Shown: piece after piece, positions 47,820 through 61,105 of the stretch | How positions within the stretch are numbered: the first letter of the stretch is position 1 | Layout: each line of letters opens with the position of its first letter | The notes under the pieces: model-generated | Databases searched by the model: none | The model's input: the letters and a program-made list of their open reading frames with translations, nothing else | Told to the model about the DNA's origin: nothing | Program-made: the position numbers and the translations under genes | From: Plectrocnemia conspersa | Lineage: Eukaryota > Arthropoda > Insecta > Trichoptera > Polycentropodidae | Length of the DNA: 64,000 nt | NCBI GenBank assembly: GCA_009617715.1 | Contig: VTFK01000013.1 | Location: forward strand, 1,445,001-1,509,000 | Direction: 5' to 3'

Positions 47820-48440
47820 TCAATTCTTAGCGCTGATCGCTTTAATGAGAGGGTCGAAGGTTTTAACGAGCTGAGGGGCGTTGGCAGGTAATTAATTGAA
47901 AATAAAATAAATGAAAGGGATGTTTTCCATCAGAGCAAACGACTCGTCCGCGTCTTTCATTATCTTTGCCGTTATAAAATCGGCGATAAAATAACAAATA
48001 TTTTCAATAAATATATATATTTACTCTACTTTGTCAAGCAGTACACATAATTTGGATCTAATATCATTACGACTGTTCTGGATGTTCATTAAGGGGGTGA
48101 TTGTTCTTTTCGGATGCAAAGGATATTTCTCCCGGTGGAATAATAAAAGGACCGACAAAAGGAAGAAAAAATTTAAATAGCAAGATTAAGCAGAACACAT
48201 AGAGCCGTCGGGAGTGGGTAGGTTTGCGGGGGTGGATGTCTGTTCTTTTGCACTGACTGTAGTTGACTCTGTGGGGTGTGTTGTTGGAGGTTGGGGGCTT
48301 AAGGGGTTGTACCTAATCATTGTAGATTAACGTTCCTCCATAAAAAGGATAGCTGCAAAAAGAAACGGAACTTGCTCTCGAAAAAGATGGTGCAATTCGC
48401 TGACGGAGGATTCTCATGAATAATACGGAGAGAGCCGAAC
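47820..48440. promoter_or_regulatory. GC-richer islands
   Basis: Two blocks (47825-47985 and 48050-48440). The first has GAGGGGCGTTGGCAG, sharing GAGGGGCGTTGG with 41643-41654, beside GTAATTAATTGA homeodomain-like text. The second is G-rich (GTTGGAGGTTGGGGG). A minus frame of 105 codons (48630-48313) is unrecognised. Confidence 0.35.
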
Positions 48441-49956
48441 CGAGTTTGTGTGTACTACATATATTTATGTATATACTGTAAAACGCGAGATCGGTTATTT
48501 GATTTGCTTTATTTATAATTTGATTAAAACATGATTGGATATGTATATGAAAGCGGAATAAGATAGAGCTCTGTTTAATATAAGTAAAATAATAATAAAT
48601 ATTGTTACACACCGATTGACTACTTAACATCGGTTATGCATTAATTATTTATATAATTTTATTAAGATATTTGCTAAAATATAGTATTTAATAAATTATA
48701 AACTGATAATGTTTTGATTTAATTAGATTTTTTCAATACAGTAAATAACTTTAAATACAAGAGTCGTTATTGTACTTAGACTAAACTTTATGAATATCAG
48801 TCTTAAGCTATTGAGACTAGTACAGAAACACTCAGAATTCAAATAAATATAGTATTGAAACAGATTTTGATAATAAAGAATCTATTAATGAGGGCACTTT
48901 TAGGAAACCTGAATAGTTAATATAAAAAATCATTTCACTAAAAACTTAATTTTTAATACTAGAAACAACTAATGTAAGAGCAACCAAATAGTTTATAATT
49001 TTTAATGATGCATAAACGGTAAAATTTAGTCAAATTTCCAGTGAAAATGTCTTATTATTTCAGGTATTTTGTATCTATCATAAAAGCAAGATATTGTTTA
49101 GTGATCTTTTTATGTTAATTTAATCTATTATGGTTTTATATATTTTAGTTTACACATTTTTGTTATTTTTATAATATGTTAAAAGTTAAATTAAAGTCAG
49201 TTTGTGTTTAAGAATTTTTGCTACATATTAAACAAAAGAGGAGTTTATATTAAAATCGCCTAATGAAATATGTATGTTTGGATATACTAATAAAAGCCAT
49301 GTGATAAATATATTAGTACAAAATTAGCTAAAGCGACATTAGAAAAAGTAAGATTTGGTTTAAATACAGATATATAAATATACGTCTTTTGAAAATCGAA
49401 ATAATAAGACATTTAACTATAATGTTATTAGTATATATTATATATAAAAAATAACAGTTGTCGCTAGAATTTTTTTTAAAGGTTTACTAAAAACATTTAA
49501 TTTTAATAATAATTTTACTAATTTAATTTAAAGCGGTAAACATTTTATAGAATTAAGAAACTACTTTGTGTGGGATTTTTTTAAAATTTATATTAACAAT
49601 GAAAACAATCGTATATATAAAATATAAGATAACAATATAGAAAGCTCAGAGTAGCATACATAATAGTAGGTATATCATAAATAGCAATATATCTACAATA
49701 ATGCATCTAGTAATTTGCGACACAAATATAAGACCCAGAACTCATATATGAGCAGTCGGAAATTAATTTGGCTACTTTTCATGAATAATTATTTCACAAA
49801 TAATCAAAAAATCAAAGACTCATGCATATATGTATGTATTACATATTTTTTAAAATTTGTATTGCTAATTTAACAATTGTTAACATTATTTAAATAAATG
49901 TATATATATATTTTTTAACAACTGATCAACTCTTCTATCTATATTTGATTGTACAA
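48441..49956. other. AT-rich gene-free stretch
   Basis: Nothing recognisable. Confidence 0.5.
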
Positions 49957-50040
49957 TACACTCGCGTGTAAAAAGAAACACCGTGGGAGACCACTTAACA
50001 GGTTATATAAGCACCATAATTCATAATAGATTAATATTAT
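49957..50040. repeat. Dispersed repeat C, copy 2, with Tc1-like end
   Basis: Begins TACACTCGCGTGTAAAAAG, reminiscent of Tc1-type terminal repeats (TACA plus a short GC-rich word plus AAAAAG), and runs into the ACACCGT...GAGACCACTTAAC block shared with 31785-31845. TACACTCGCGTGTA recurs at about 53542-53555. Confidence 0.5.
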
Positions 50041-50469
50041 TTGCTTTTAAATAACGCGTGTAGCCGTTTCCAATCTGATTTATAGGCCAACTGAAATTTA
50101 TATTTGTAAAAATTCACCACCCTTCTCTATTTGGTCGTCCCGCCGAAATGGGGTGACTCTCTTCAGACAGTCTGATGACTTTAATATGTTAACTATTTAA
50201 TAACGATTTAAATTAACACAATCTTTTATATATCACCCACAATTATGTAAACTAAACCTTAATTTTTAGGTCAAAACTATAACAATACAAAACCTTATGT
50301 TATATTGGGCTCTAGAGTAGTATACGTATATATATATTTTGCCAAATAAATATAGAAAATATAATATTTGATAAATATCATAAAAATATTAATTTATTCT
50401 CATCGAAATTCATACAACTTTGATTTATTTCAGAAAATAATTTATTTTTCTCTCGTTAATTTTTGACGA
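50041..50469. other. Mostly AT-rich stretch
   Basis: A mixed patch lies at 50095-50170. No gene. Confidence 0.4.
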
Positions 50470-50840
50470 TTAAAAAAGAACCAAGACGTCTTTTGTGTCA
50501 GTTGAATGGGCATTATTCGCGCTGGTGAGGTTTCTTCTCAATTCTGGGGATTGCCATTAAAAAAACTTTCATACAAGGCTCGGGCTGGGGGGTAATGAAT
50601 GAAATTGCAATTTGTCTTTTTTAAAAGTCCTTCGATTGTTTTCCAACCCCAGATTGAACACGTCCTTTACGGAAAATGAGGGTCCGTTTTTGTGCCTTCA
50701 AACTCAAACAGCTAAAAAACGTGACGGAATCGTTTAATTAAAATTACGATTTGTGAAAGCGCTACATTTTTTCAACGCTTTTATTTCTTTAGAAATGGGT
50801 AAATGTTATTAATGCGAAACGCTCTCCGGGAAATATTGTA
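50470..50840. promoter_or_regulatory. GC-richer island
   Basis: Contains GACGTC, GGCTCGGGCTGGGGGGTAAT, and TTTAATTAAAATTACG homeodomain-like text. Closed in all frames over any useful length. Candidate conserved regulatory DNA. Confidence 0.35.
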
Positions 50841-51349
50841 TTGTATATGTGTATTTTGACGTATTTCTGTAAATGGATACATATGTATATGTGTATAGAA
50901 ATAAAGATACTTGTAATCCAAAGATAGAATAGGGTTAAGTGAATCCGACGACAATTGCTTTAGACATTCAGCGTAACGAGAAAACTTGTTTCATAATTGC
51001 GTTCAAATTGTTTTTGGTCAAATATTTTCAGTGATGCTGTTTTAACTAAAACGTTTATATTGTTATTATAAAAAAGTTTAAAAATAATATTTTAAATGAT
51101 CCCATACACAAAGGTTTACCAATTATTTATAAACTCGATATTTATGATACAATTTAAATAATATTATTATTGAAATTAAAGTTACGACGTTTTGTAAAAA
51201 TATGTCTTATTTATGAGCCCTTATTATGACTGACAAATAAAGTTTGAGAATCATGAAATAAATTAAACGTATTTTAATTGAAGTAATGTTATTTTAAAAA
51301 GAGAATTTTTTTTAAAATAAATGTTCGATGCTTTTTTCTCAGTAGAAAA
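50841..51349. other. AT-rich non-coding stretch
   Basis: Nothing recognisable. Confidence 0.5.
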
Positions 51350-51640
51350 ACTGAGGAGAAAAAGCGCAAACTGTAACGATTGTCGAGTTAAGAGCAAGTT
51401 GGGACGTTCATAAAATTTAGTGCCGTTTCAATTCTCAATTAGGCAATCAAATTAACATTGATTCCAGATTAAAACTTTGAGCGAGTTTCCGTGCCGCGCG
51501 GATTTAGCTTTCGACGACTACGAAAGCTCTCGCGTCGTAACAGTCTTGAAACTCGTAGACTTTTGCAGAATGCTTTATTTTCAACTATTGATTTGACGCC
51601 ATCTAGACGCATCGAATTGCTATTAAATTACTGTGTTATG
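51350..51640. promoter_or_regulatory. GC-richer island
   Basis: Contains CGTGCCGCGCGG, AGCTTTCGACGACTACGAAAGCT (an imperfect palindrome near 51508-51530) and CAATTAGGCAATCAAATTAA. No supported exon. Confidence 0.35.
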
Positions 51641-53079
51641 TCTTACTTTTTAAATTAATCATTTTTTTGATTGATACTTTCAGTCACTCTTTAAATTATG
51701 AAAAAATACAGTTTCATTTTATATCTCGCTTTATTTTATTGCTTCGTCAAACGGTTGTCAAAAAATTCCAGATTTGGAAATTGCTTTTGGTTGTTTGAAG
51801 CTTACTGCATAAAATATTCACTGCATCTGATTTAGATTTCCAGGATATGACATACATATATACGTTTATAATAAGATAGGACGTTTATATATGAGAAATA
51901 TATGATGCGCGTATCGTCATAATTTCGTGACAAGAGCAAATAAAGGAATTTAGGGATAAAATATGTGTATCCACGATGAGGATAATAGCCAAAACAAATG
52001 TACGTGTATCATATTTTTTGTCAGAGATTCTCGCTCGCATTTTCCTTTGTTATTGGCCTCGCATTCATCCCGAAGAATTAATATCCAGGCTGTGTCCCGC
52101 TAAAATGTAACGAATGTGCGAATGTTGACGTTGTTCAAAAAGATAATACGAAAAAAATCCATTCGTCTTTTACACAACAGTTAAAAATTACATTCTTTCA
52201 AAATATTACAATGAAAAAGCATGTCGTTATTTTTATTTCAGTAACAATTATTTAATTTAAAATGTGACAATTTTTTAATTGAATGAAAGAAAAATTAAAG
52301 GGAAATTCTCAAGCTTGTGTGCAAGTGTGAGCTTAAAATGAACCGTGTTAATTCAGAATCAATTTATCATAAATTCATTCAGTGTTTAAATTAGATGAAA
52401 TTTATTTATTAGAATCAAGAGACTCACAGGCTCACCAAACGCATCGGATTATATAATAAGTAATGAAAACTTTAAAAACATATCCAAGTGTAAGTGATCT
52501 GCTTTTTTATAATAATGGCCAGATAAAATTGTGTCAGATGTATTGACAAGGACTACTAACAGCTAAAAATATTGGTAGCAAAGCAAAGTTTTAAACAAAA
52601 GCTCTGAGCTTAAGCGTGGTAAGAACCTATAAGTATCAACGGCATAATCCAAAGTATTTATACTCATTCGCTTAAAAAAATTTACGTTATTAATTTATAA
52701 AATATGGCAGGTCGACAGGGTTTCCAAGTACCTAGATATATAAGGCTGTATTCAAAGTCAGTAAGATTTAACTACGTTGTCAGCCTATTAAATATGATTT
52801 TAGGGAACCCTTGCTACCTGTTCTGCATTAGTGTGCATTTCTAATATTATTTTTTTGTTGTCTATAAAACAATGGCATTTTTAATTAATTATATACAAAT
52901 CTATTATATGTATTGCATATAAAAATATGTTTTTTGTTATATATAATTTTAATTCCTAGTAACCAGTAAAGTAATTAAATAGATAAAAAAAAAACAGTAT
53001 ACAAGTCGTACAAACCGAAAACAAATTGATTAATTAACTAATGAAGGAGTAATTTTTTATATATATAAAAAATGTCCAT
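51641..53079. other. AT-rich stretch with one small mixed patch
   Basis: A GC-richer patch lies at 52020-52130. No gene. Confidence 0.45.
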
Positions 53080-53540
53080 TATGTACATTGTCACCGAGGG
53101 TGAATATCAAGCTCAGGGTTAAACATTCCCGATTTTATTAGTTTTTAAGGACCGGAGACGCCTTGGGGATCATGTCTCCTTATAAAACTTAATTACGTCC
53201 CGCTGTTACTCGCAACTCGGTCATAATTTAATTCCGTCCATTCGAAAGTGACTGAAAACTTGATTAAGGGCATAATTCATCTCGGACACTTACGTATTAT
53301 ACATTTTTTATCGTCTGCGGCTACTGATTTTTTTGCTTTAAAAAATCTTATTAAAGCTTGCGTCCAACTTTGCTTAGGTATGATTTTGGTAAGATTTGAA
53401 TATTTTTACATATACTGGGCTCAGATAATTGACTGTCGACGTTAGACCTTTAGGCGTTAGAGTTTCGTCTGGTTTAGAAGTATTATGATTGGACGCTTCA
53501 CCATGGAGCCGGTTAATATGGTCTAACTTTCAAGTTTATG
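53080..53540. promoter_or_regulatory. GC-richer island
   Basis: Mixed-composition block (53090-53290 strongest). A 65-codon plus frame is open but hydrophobic and unrecognised. It ends at a second TACACTCGCGTGTA word. Confidence 0.3.
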
Positions 53541-54830
53541 TACACTCGCGTGTATATAATAATAGTATAAAATATGAATATAAAACTTGGCAGTAGAATA
53601 TTATTATATAAATTAAAGTTAACCTTTTAAACTATTCAGCAAAATATAGTAAATATTATTCTTAACTTTTAATAATTTTTAATTTAAAATATAGTTATAA
53701 GCATGACAATGAATTTTTTTACTGATACAAAAAGCATTATATTTATGTATTTATAAAGTAGACCAATTAAAAAATTTGCGTTATAAGAGTAAATTATTTA
53801 TTATTACTAACATTTTAAAGTACATTTATATTTCTTTTAAGGACTAAGTCGGACATGCACAATTATTTCAAACAAATATTTCTTACACAAATAAAAAAAA
53901 GTCATTTAGAGATCAATTAATTAGATAGCATACACATTAGAAAATATATAAAATTAACTTCATATTTAAAATTTGTCATTAGTTTTAACAATTTGGTTTA
54001 TTTCTAATTTTTTTTTTATTTTTGCCTAAATTCTTACAACACGCTTCATTGACTAAATATCGAAAAATCAGTTTTAAGGACAATGACTTCTAAGCTAATT
54101 TTTGACTCTAAGCTATTTTTAATTAATAAGTAAAATAAATTTTATACTTATTGGTTAAAAGATGCAGTTTTTATTGTTTTAATTTGCAAATTAAGTTGTT
54201 TCTTAAAAATTATTACCGCTACTTGTGACAGGTAGCTATTATTTAACTGATAATATTTAAAACTCAATATTCTGACTTATATAATACATATGTATGTAAA
54301 AACTATTGCTTTACATAAATACGTTAGTATGATGAAATAATATTTAAAATATATTAAAGTAATCGACAAATTAATTTAAATTACAGTAAAGATAATTATT
54401 TATAAAACAGATAATAACTAGTATTTGTATTTAATGTAAAGCTTACGTAATATCAAAAGAAAATACATACGGGGAATATTAACTTATAGATAGTGTTAAC
54501 ATTACATATACTTTAATGATTTTTAGAGTTCTCTAATACTATTTTTGGACTATTCAGATATAAATATTACAATAAAAACACATAATATATGATTATATGG
54601 GGGTTTCAACCATCTAACATTCTAACAACTATGAAAAATTGAAAACAATGGAAAAAATATCACGTGACCAAATAATAGCATTGATAGTATCGTTGAAAAA
54701 AATACTTTTTTGTTTATAAAGGATGCGCGCTAGACAATGCGTTATACTCTGTGCACATTACTATTGTTCGTTCACATTTAGTTACTAATCGCCTGGGTGA
54801 GGATCTGGACTGGTTTTCTTTAGGCGTAAT
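53541..54830. other. AT-rich gene-free stretch
   Basis: Nothing recognisable. Confidence 0.5.
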
Positions 54831-54837
54831 AACATTT

Positions 54838-54949
54838 GGGGGGGGGGGGCAAAGAAGTGATTGTAATGATAAATTGTCAGGTCGTTTCATTTACAAAAGG
54901 CTTCCAATCCGTAGAGTGGCCGCCACCGAGGCTCCACTCTTCTTTGCCC
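54838..54949. repeat. G12 run and short inverted repeat
   Basis: Twelve consecutive G (54838-54849) lead into GGGCAAAGAAGTGA (54847-54860), whose near-complement CACTCTTCTTTGCCC lies at 54935-54949. It is a foldback of about 100 bases, unusually GC-rich. Confidence 0.6.
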
Positions 54950-55640
54950 AAAAAATGTAACAAAAATTTAAATTTTAAATTATACTAAAAACTTGTTAAG
55001 AACGTGTATTAGTGACATTTAAAAGCAGTGGTAAGAATTTCAACAAAAAAAATTTACACCAAACATCCAAAAATTATGAGAGATGTTAAAAAACTTTACT
55101 TCAGCCTTTCAATTTTGCTACACATAAAAGTTGTATGTTTTGAGGAAATATTGTAATTTTAATTTCATTCGTTTCGATAAATTTAGTTTTATATAAGATT
55201 CGTGTATTGTTGAAAAATGGAAAAATTTTCGAGATTCTTTCTATTTAAAAAAAATGTGTTTAGTATAAATCCAATGTACATGTATGTACATGAAATACTG
55301 CTTAAGAATATTAGGTAATTCTGGTATTTTTTTATTTAATGTAAAATCAATGTAAATTTCATTCTTGGAATTTTATTTTGATTTTATTAACAATTGTATG
55401 TTTTCCTACAATTTAAAAAATAAATGTACTATTTTTTTATATACTGGTAATTATTCATTTTCAATTTATTGTAAATTCAATGTTATATATATAAATATTA
55501 TTCTTTCAATTAAGTTGATCTAAAACCTTAAAAAATATATTGACAATGTTAATGGTTTGATGAACATCTTAATAACTTGTTTAGAAATATAAATATTTCT
55601 CATTAGAAATGGAAGCTAGAACCTAATATTGTCTTAGCCC
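54950..55640. other. AT-rich non-coding stretch
   Basis: Nothing recognisable. Confidence 0.5.
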
Positions 55641-57100
55641 AGAAAAAATAATCTGGCTAAAAATGCTGAAACTGCTTATTCGAGTAAAATAAAGGTAGAT
55701 TACTATTATTAAATGTTTAATAATGCTAAAAATAGCTAATTTAAAATATGGTAAAATATTAAAACAATTATCGAAAATACTCCAGAAAATAGAAATGAGA
55801 AAAAAGTTATTCTAAATAATAATTGCGATTTAACTACAAATCAAACAAAAATAGCTGAAGAATTTAATAAACAATTTATCTTAATTGGAATATTTCTATC
55901 AGATCAAATACAAATTAACGATGATGATTTAAACATTATCACAAATATGGCTTAAGTTATTTTCAGTAAAATAAATTAGAAGTCGTAAGATATACAAACA
56001 AATAAAAAAATAACAGTTAAAACAAGTAACCGTTTTATTGATTCTATTTTAGTTTAATTATTAAATAAATGTTTGAAAAAGGAAATATTCCCAGATTGCC
56101 CAAAAATTGACAAAACAACTCCTTTATACAAAGTTGATGGTAGAAGGATCACTAACAATTATCACCCTATATCTATTGTACCAATTCTATAAAAAAAAAT
56201 TGAGTCAATTTTAGCCAATTGAATAAATTCATTTTTAATAAAACCATTTTTTTTATCACATTTTAAATACAGATTTAGAAACAAATCTAAGACAAAATAT
56301 GCAGATTTTGATATAATTAATGAAATACAACAAAACTGCAACGATAAAAATATAATTTCTGCATGTTTTATAGACTTAAAAAAAACTTGTGACACAGTAG
56401 ACCATTATTAGAGAAATTATAATATATTTAAATAGTAGGATCAACGCTAAATTTATTAAAAATATATTTAGTTCGTATACAATATGGTACACAAAGAATG
56501 TGGGTGGTCAAGTGTGGCATTCCACAGGGTTCAATTTTGCGACCTTTATTATTTAATCTATATATATAAATGATTTAAATCCAGGTAAACTTGCAAGAAC
56601 GATTCAACTGTATTCTGATGATACAGTGCTAATATATAACTATAAAACACACAAAGACATGCAAAAAAACATGCAGAGTGATTTGATCCATATTAGTGAA
56701 TGGACAAATCAACAATTAATGAAGAAAACCTAACTATATGTTATTTAATGATAATTTTGATATTTTAATTACTGTAAATAATTCTCTATTTAAAAAGTGT
56801 GACAATATAAAATTGTTAGGTGAACTTAAAGATAAAAGTTAAAATTTTTATAACTATATTGATTGTAAATATAATATCAACAATAAATTAGCTTCAAAAT
56901 ATAATATATTATAAAACTTAATTATATATTTATTATTCACACATTCAGAGTCATTTAACATATATGTCTTACGTATGGGGATTTAAAAGTTAATTTAAAA
57001 TAAAAGGTGATTCAAAATAGTGCTATACAAAAAAAAATGAAATTTAACTTTCGTTGCTCACACAAAAACTAAAATTTTGCTTATACTTATTCTTCGGAAA
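55641..57100 (+). pseudogene. CR1-like non-LTR reverse transcriptase fossil
   Basis: Order of blocks on the plus strand: linker NQTKIAEEFNKQF (about 55840-55880); CLKKEIFPDCPKI, TPLYKVDGRRI and NNYHPISIVPI (about 56070-56190); then YRFRNKSKTKYADFDIINEI and FIDLKKTCDTVDH (finger/palm block A, with catalytic FLDLSKAFDTVDH Asp retained); KCGIPQGSILRPLLFNLYI (block with PQGS, about 56510-56570); and after a frame break LYSDDTVLIYN (catalytic YADD box, here SDD, about 56610-56640). Later text resembles the thumb (KLLGELKDKS). At least five stops or frame changes are visible. The family copies RNA into DNA at nicked target sites. No endonuclease domain or poly-A end was found. Confidence 0.85.
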
Positions 57101-58049
57101 TATGAACTAATAATGGTAACAGAAAAAACACTAAAGGGATAATCAAATATAAATACTTAATTTAAATTTGGAAAGGAGCTACTTCAAGCATTTTTCTGCA
57201 GTTTGCTACAATTTTTTAAATATATTGTATTTAAAACGTTTTTAAGACTGACCAAAATATACTAGGACTAATTTAAAAAAAAAATAAGAAATATGTTTAA
57301 ATGAATTCATGCAACTTTCTTCAAATAAAATTAAGTTCATAAATAATACATATGTCATATCACTATATAATTGCTATTAATGATTTTCTTTGAAAAACAC
57401 AAAATATGCAATTTTTAATGTGGCTCGCAGTCAAAATTTCATTCCCTATGTGTCTCGACAGCCAAAAGAATTTCCCATTTCTGGTTCAGATAATATGCAT
57501 AGAACAACAAAAGTACTACAAAAAGCAGGTACCAGACCCTGAGTTAAAAGCTTTAGAAAATAAAAGCCACTGTTGCGATGTAGTGTGAGCTTATTCAAAA
57601 TATTAAACGATGTGCATTTTATATAATGCCGCAATTTAAAGACACTTGATATTAAAACCTTTTGGTGAAAAAAATTAATAATAACATAAGTTTTTTTTCC
57701 GACTGATATTTAAAAAATAAAATATATATTATACGTGGATCCAGTACGATCATTTTAGCTTTGATCCTTGGATCCAAATCCAAGTGAACGATTAGATTAC
57801 GCAAAAAACGATAATATCAGGCAATTTATTAGATTCCCTATAGAAATGTCATATGAGAAAATATTTTTTCAATGTTTTATTCGGCGTTGTTATTGTGCAA
57901 GTACTGTTTCTCAAAATTAAAATAAAATATAACTGAAAATATGTAGTAAAATGAACATATGACCTATTATTTTAAAGTCTCAAACATAATACATATGCTG
58001 GTCTGCTTAAAATAAATACAAATATTATTATTATTTACTGCCATTGTTA
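57101..58049. other. AT-rich stretch
   Basis: Short unrecognised frames on both strands at 57400-57640. No gene supported. Confidence 0.45.
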
Positions 58050-58560
58050 CACAATTCCAAAGGGCTACGTACACGTCGCGTGGGATGTAATGAACGCTAG
58101 GGTCTCTCTCTCTTGTATAGTTCGCATTTGTGTCACGTCAACAATGACACGACTTTATGATGATATAAATAAAATTCCATGTTTTCGTGTCTGTCCCGGC
58201 AGATGTCTCCGGTGCGTGTGTACTTCATATTCCACGGGGTGCAATTGAATACGGCAAAATTGTTATATTCAGTTTTCCATTGTGCGTGAGCCCTTTGCTA
58301 ATGAACTTGGGCCGAGCGAGACACACCTTCCGGTCTCGTAATAAGAATTAACTACGCGTGTATGTATGTATAGTTGCACAAAGTCCATGACTGACGCAAA
58401 TTTGCACGGACTTAATGAACGCCCGGATGAAGATGGGATCGGATGGTCGTGGAGCAGGTGAGGGGAGTCTTTTTAGGGGCCAAACTATCGAAACTGGGGA
58501 GGAGTTCATGACTTGAGTTGATAAGTGATCTAGTAAGCTATGGGGGAATAGAGTTGATCA
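58050..58560. promoter_or_regulatory. GC-richer island with GAGA-like tract
   Basis: Contains GGTCTCTCTCTCT (58101-58113), GTCACGTCAACAATGACACG and a TAATGAACTTGGGCCG block. Closed in all frames. One of the best candidates for conserved regulatory DNA in the window. Confidence 0.4.
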
Positions 58561-60847
58561 AGTGAATTGTCTTTAAACGTAAAATTAATTAAAGTTCTGT
58601 GATAACTAATATTATAACAATATTTTTGTCTCAGTAAAAGCTCTAGCGAAATGAAATTTTATATAAAGTATACTATGATCTTCTGGTTAGTGCAGTTTTT
58701 AAAATCGACGAACATAATAAATCGATTATCTGGACAACCACTGTGTGGTCATATTCTTGATTCAAACTTTAAAACCTGTTTGGAATGGCACGAAAGCTTT
58801 AAAGAGCAATATTAGAGAAAAGTAAACCACGTGCAAGTCTTTCTGAAAATACAAAACTAGTTAAAAACGTGTAGTCAAAATAGTTTATTTAGACTGATAC
58901 AAACTATGAAAAACAGTTTATTTCTAAAGTAAATAAATACGAAACCATCTATAAGGTTATAAGTAAGAGGGACTATTATGTAATATTATTAGACAATGCA
59001 CTGTCATATTTTTTGATAAATGATACCGGTTAATTTTTTTGACCAAATTAACGTTTGTAGTACAACTAATAAGTAAGTAAATAATAATAACATTATAAAC
59101 AGATCCTTCAACGACTATTGTCATTTCAGCAGACCAAAATAGTGATGAATTAGTTTTCACAAGAATTTTGTTGCTGTATCGATATTAGAAAAAAATGTTA
59201 ATTTAACTTTTAGAAAGGCATTAGTAAGTTTTAGTAATAATTCAAGTGTAGACCTACTTTATTCCTTAAATTAAAATGATTAAAAAAATAGTAGCACACA
59301 TTTTAACATACGACATCAGCAACTGGTTTAATTTCGATGTAAATGATTATCTTTTCTAAATTTTGAATAATTAAAAAAAAATTGGGCAATATTTGACATA
59401 CTTTTAGATAAACGAAATCAAGAAGAAGGCAGGTTATTAGTCTAACACGCTCTGAAGCTTTTCAATAATTAGATGATAACATAAAATGGTTCAAGAGACG
59501 AGAAAAATGTGATTTTTTATGTTTTGATAGTAATATGGTAAAAATCAATAAAAAAAATTAATTAAGAGATAGTAAAAATAAAAGTTATATGTTAAAAGAA
59601 AACTTAGCGGTTTTATAAAAAACAGCTTTAAGCAAAAAATAATTTATATCGAAGCTATTATACATTATTCTTTCTTCTCTTGATTATATTTTTTTTGTTT
59701 TAAATTCTAAACATAAACCAGATATTTCCTTAATCCTCATTAGTCCCCATAATTTTTTTTATATATAATATTTTATAAATATCGTCAATTTTCCCAATGA
59801 ATATTTTTTTTAAATTTATTGTTTGGAACACTTTTTTTTAAGTAATAATGCTCAATTTTTAATGATTGATTGCAAATAATAAATTCACACATGTAAATAT
59901 TTTTACATATATTATTAATTGCAAATATTAAATTTGTTAAAAGTTGTTGCAAAAGTGTTTTCATAGTAAACGTATTTTTTATACTGTTGGTGTTTGATAC
60001 TAAATAATTATTTATTTACAACCTTAAAAATCAATAATATAAAATTATACTCCAGTAAAACATAAAAACACTATAACAAAAATATATGTAAAATAGCAAA
60101 CACTAATAAGAACAATAGATTATATACAATAAAGCATAACAAGTAGATATTTAAAAAAATACAATTTTTGGATTGTTGCTTAGATTTTTTTATAGTGATA
60201 TTTTATTGTAATAACTAAAATAAAATATTTAATATATTTTTAATAGACTAATGATAAAGCAGATCTTTAAAACAAATATGCTATTCGATTGCTCTTTAAT
60301 TGATAAAATATAAATTGTAAAGGGGTATTTTTTTGTATAAATATAATTTTAGTTACTTATGTTAAATATATCTTGTCAGTGGGGTTATTTTTTTTTACTG
60401 GCGTTTCAGTGAATACATTTTTTCCAATAGACATATATATATTTCTGCTAGCGAAATTTGATGCTAGTCAAATTAAATACTGCTCAAAAATGTCTATGAA
60501 TATGTTTAAATATAAACCTAACCCAAATTAATTAACCAAATGCAACTTGACTTAATGGCACTTATAAAACTAACTATAGTTTTTGAAGTTTCATTAGGTT
60601 GGGTTCGGGATTGGATAAATTAATTTTAAATATAGTTTTATGTCAAGTTATATGATGTCAAAATTCTGTGAATATTTGTTTATGTGAAAATACGTAAATA
60701 TCGAAGATAAAAAAATAAAAAAAAATAACCTTTTTTAATATTGCGTAGTACTAATTGTAAATTAATTGCTTGATACATTTAAACTAGCTAAATCAGAGAA
60801 ATGATATTTATACTAGTGAAATATTATTTCACTGTTAAATGTATATG
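58561..60847. other. AT-rich gene-free stretch
   Basis: 60515-60650 holds loosely inverted words (AACCTAACCC against TTAGGTTGGG; AACTTGAC against GTCAAGTT) that may be a worn foldback. A 67-codon minus frame (59160-58957) is unrecognised. Confidence 0.4.
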
Positions 60848-61105
60848 GATTATTGCGCAAACAAAAATTAGGCACACGAAAACTCAAATATATTTTACTT
60901 TTAATTTCAATTGCTTTATAGTTTTCTCTATTTTTAAGTAGAAATTAATACCAATATAATGGTAACATATTTTTAAATTAAAATCATATAAACATCTGTT
61001 ATATATAGATATTATTTTTTATATACCTATATATATTGACGTTTTCTTAAATATACACACATGTGTATATTTTTGCTGTACGCAATTTTAGTTTGCGCAA
61101 TAATC
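60848..61105. mobile_element. Probable MITE with 22-bp inverted termini
   Basis: GATTATTGCGCAAACAAAAA (from 60848) and its complement ending at 61105 match at 21 of 22 positions. The 258-base interior is AT-rich without coding capacity, the size and layout of a miniature inverted-repeat element. No target duplication beyond A/T was evident. Confidence 0.6.
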
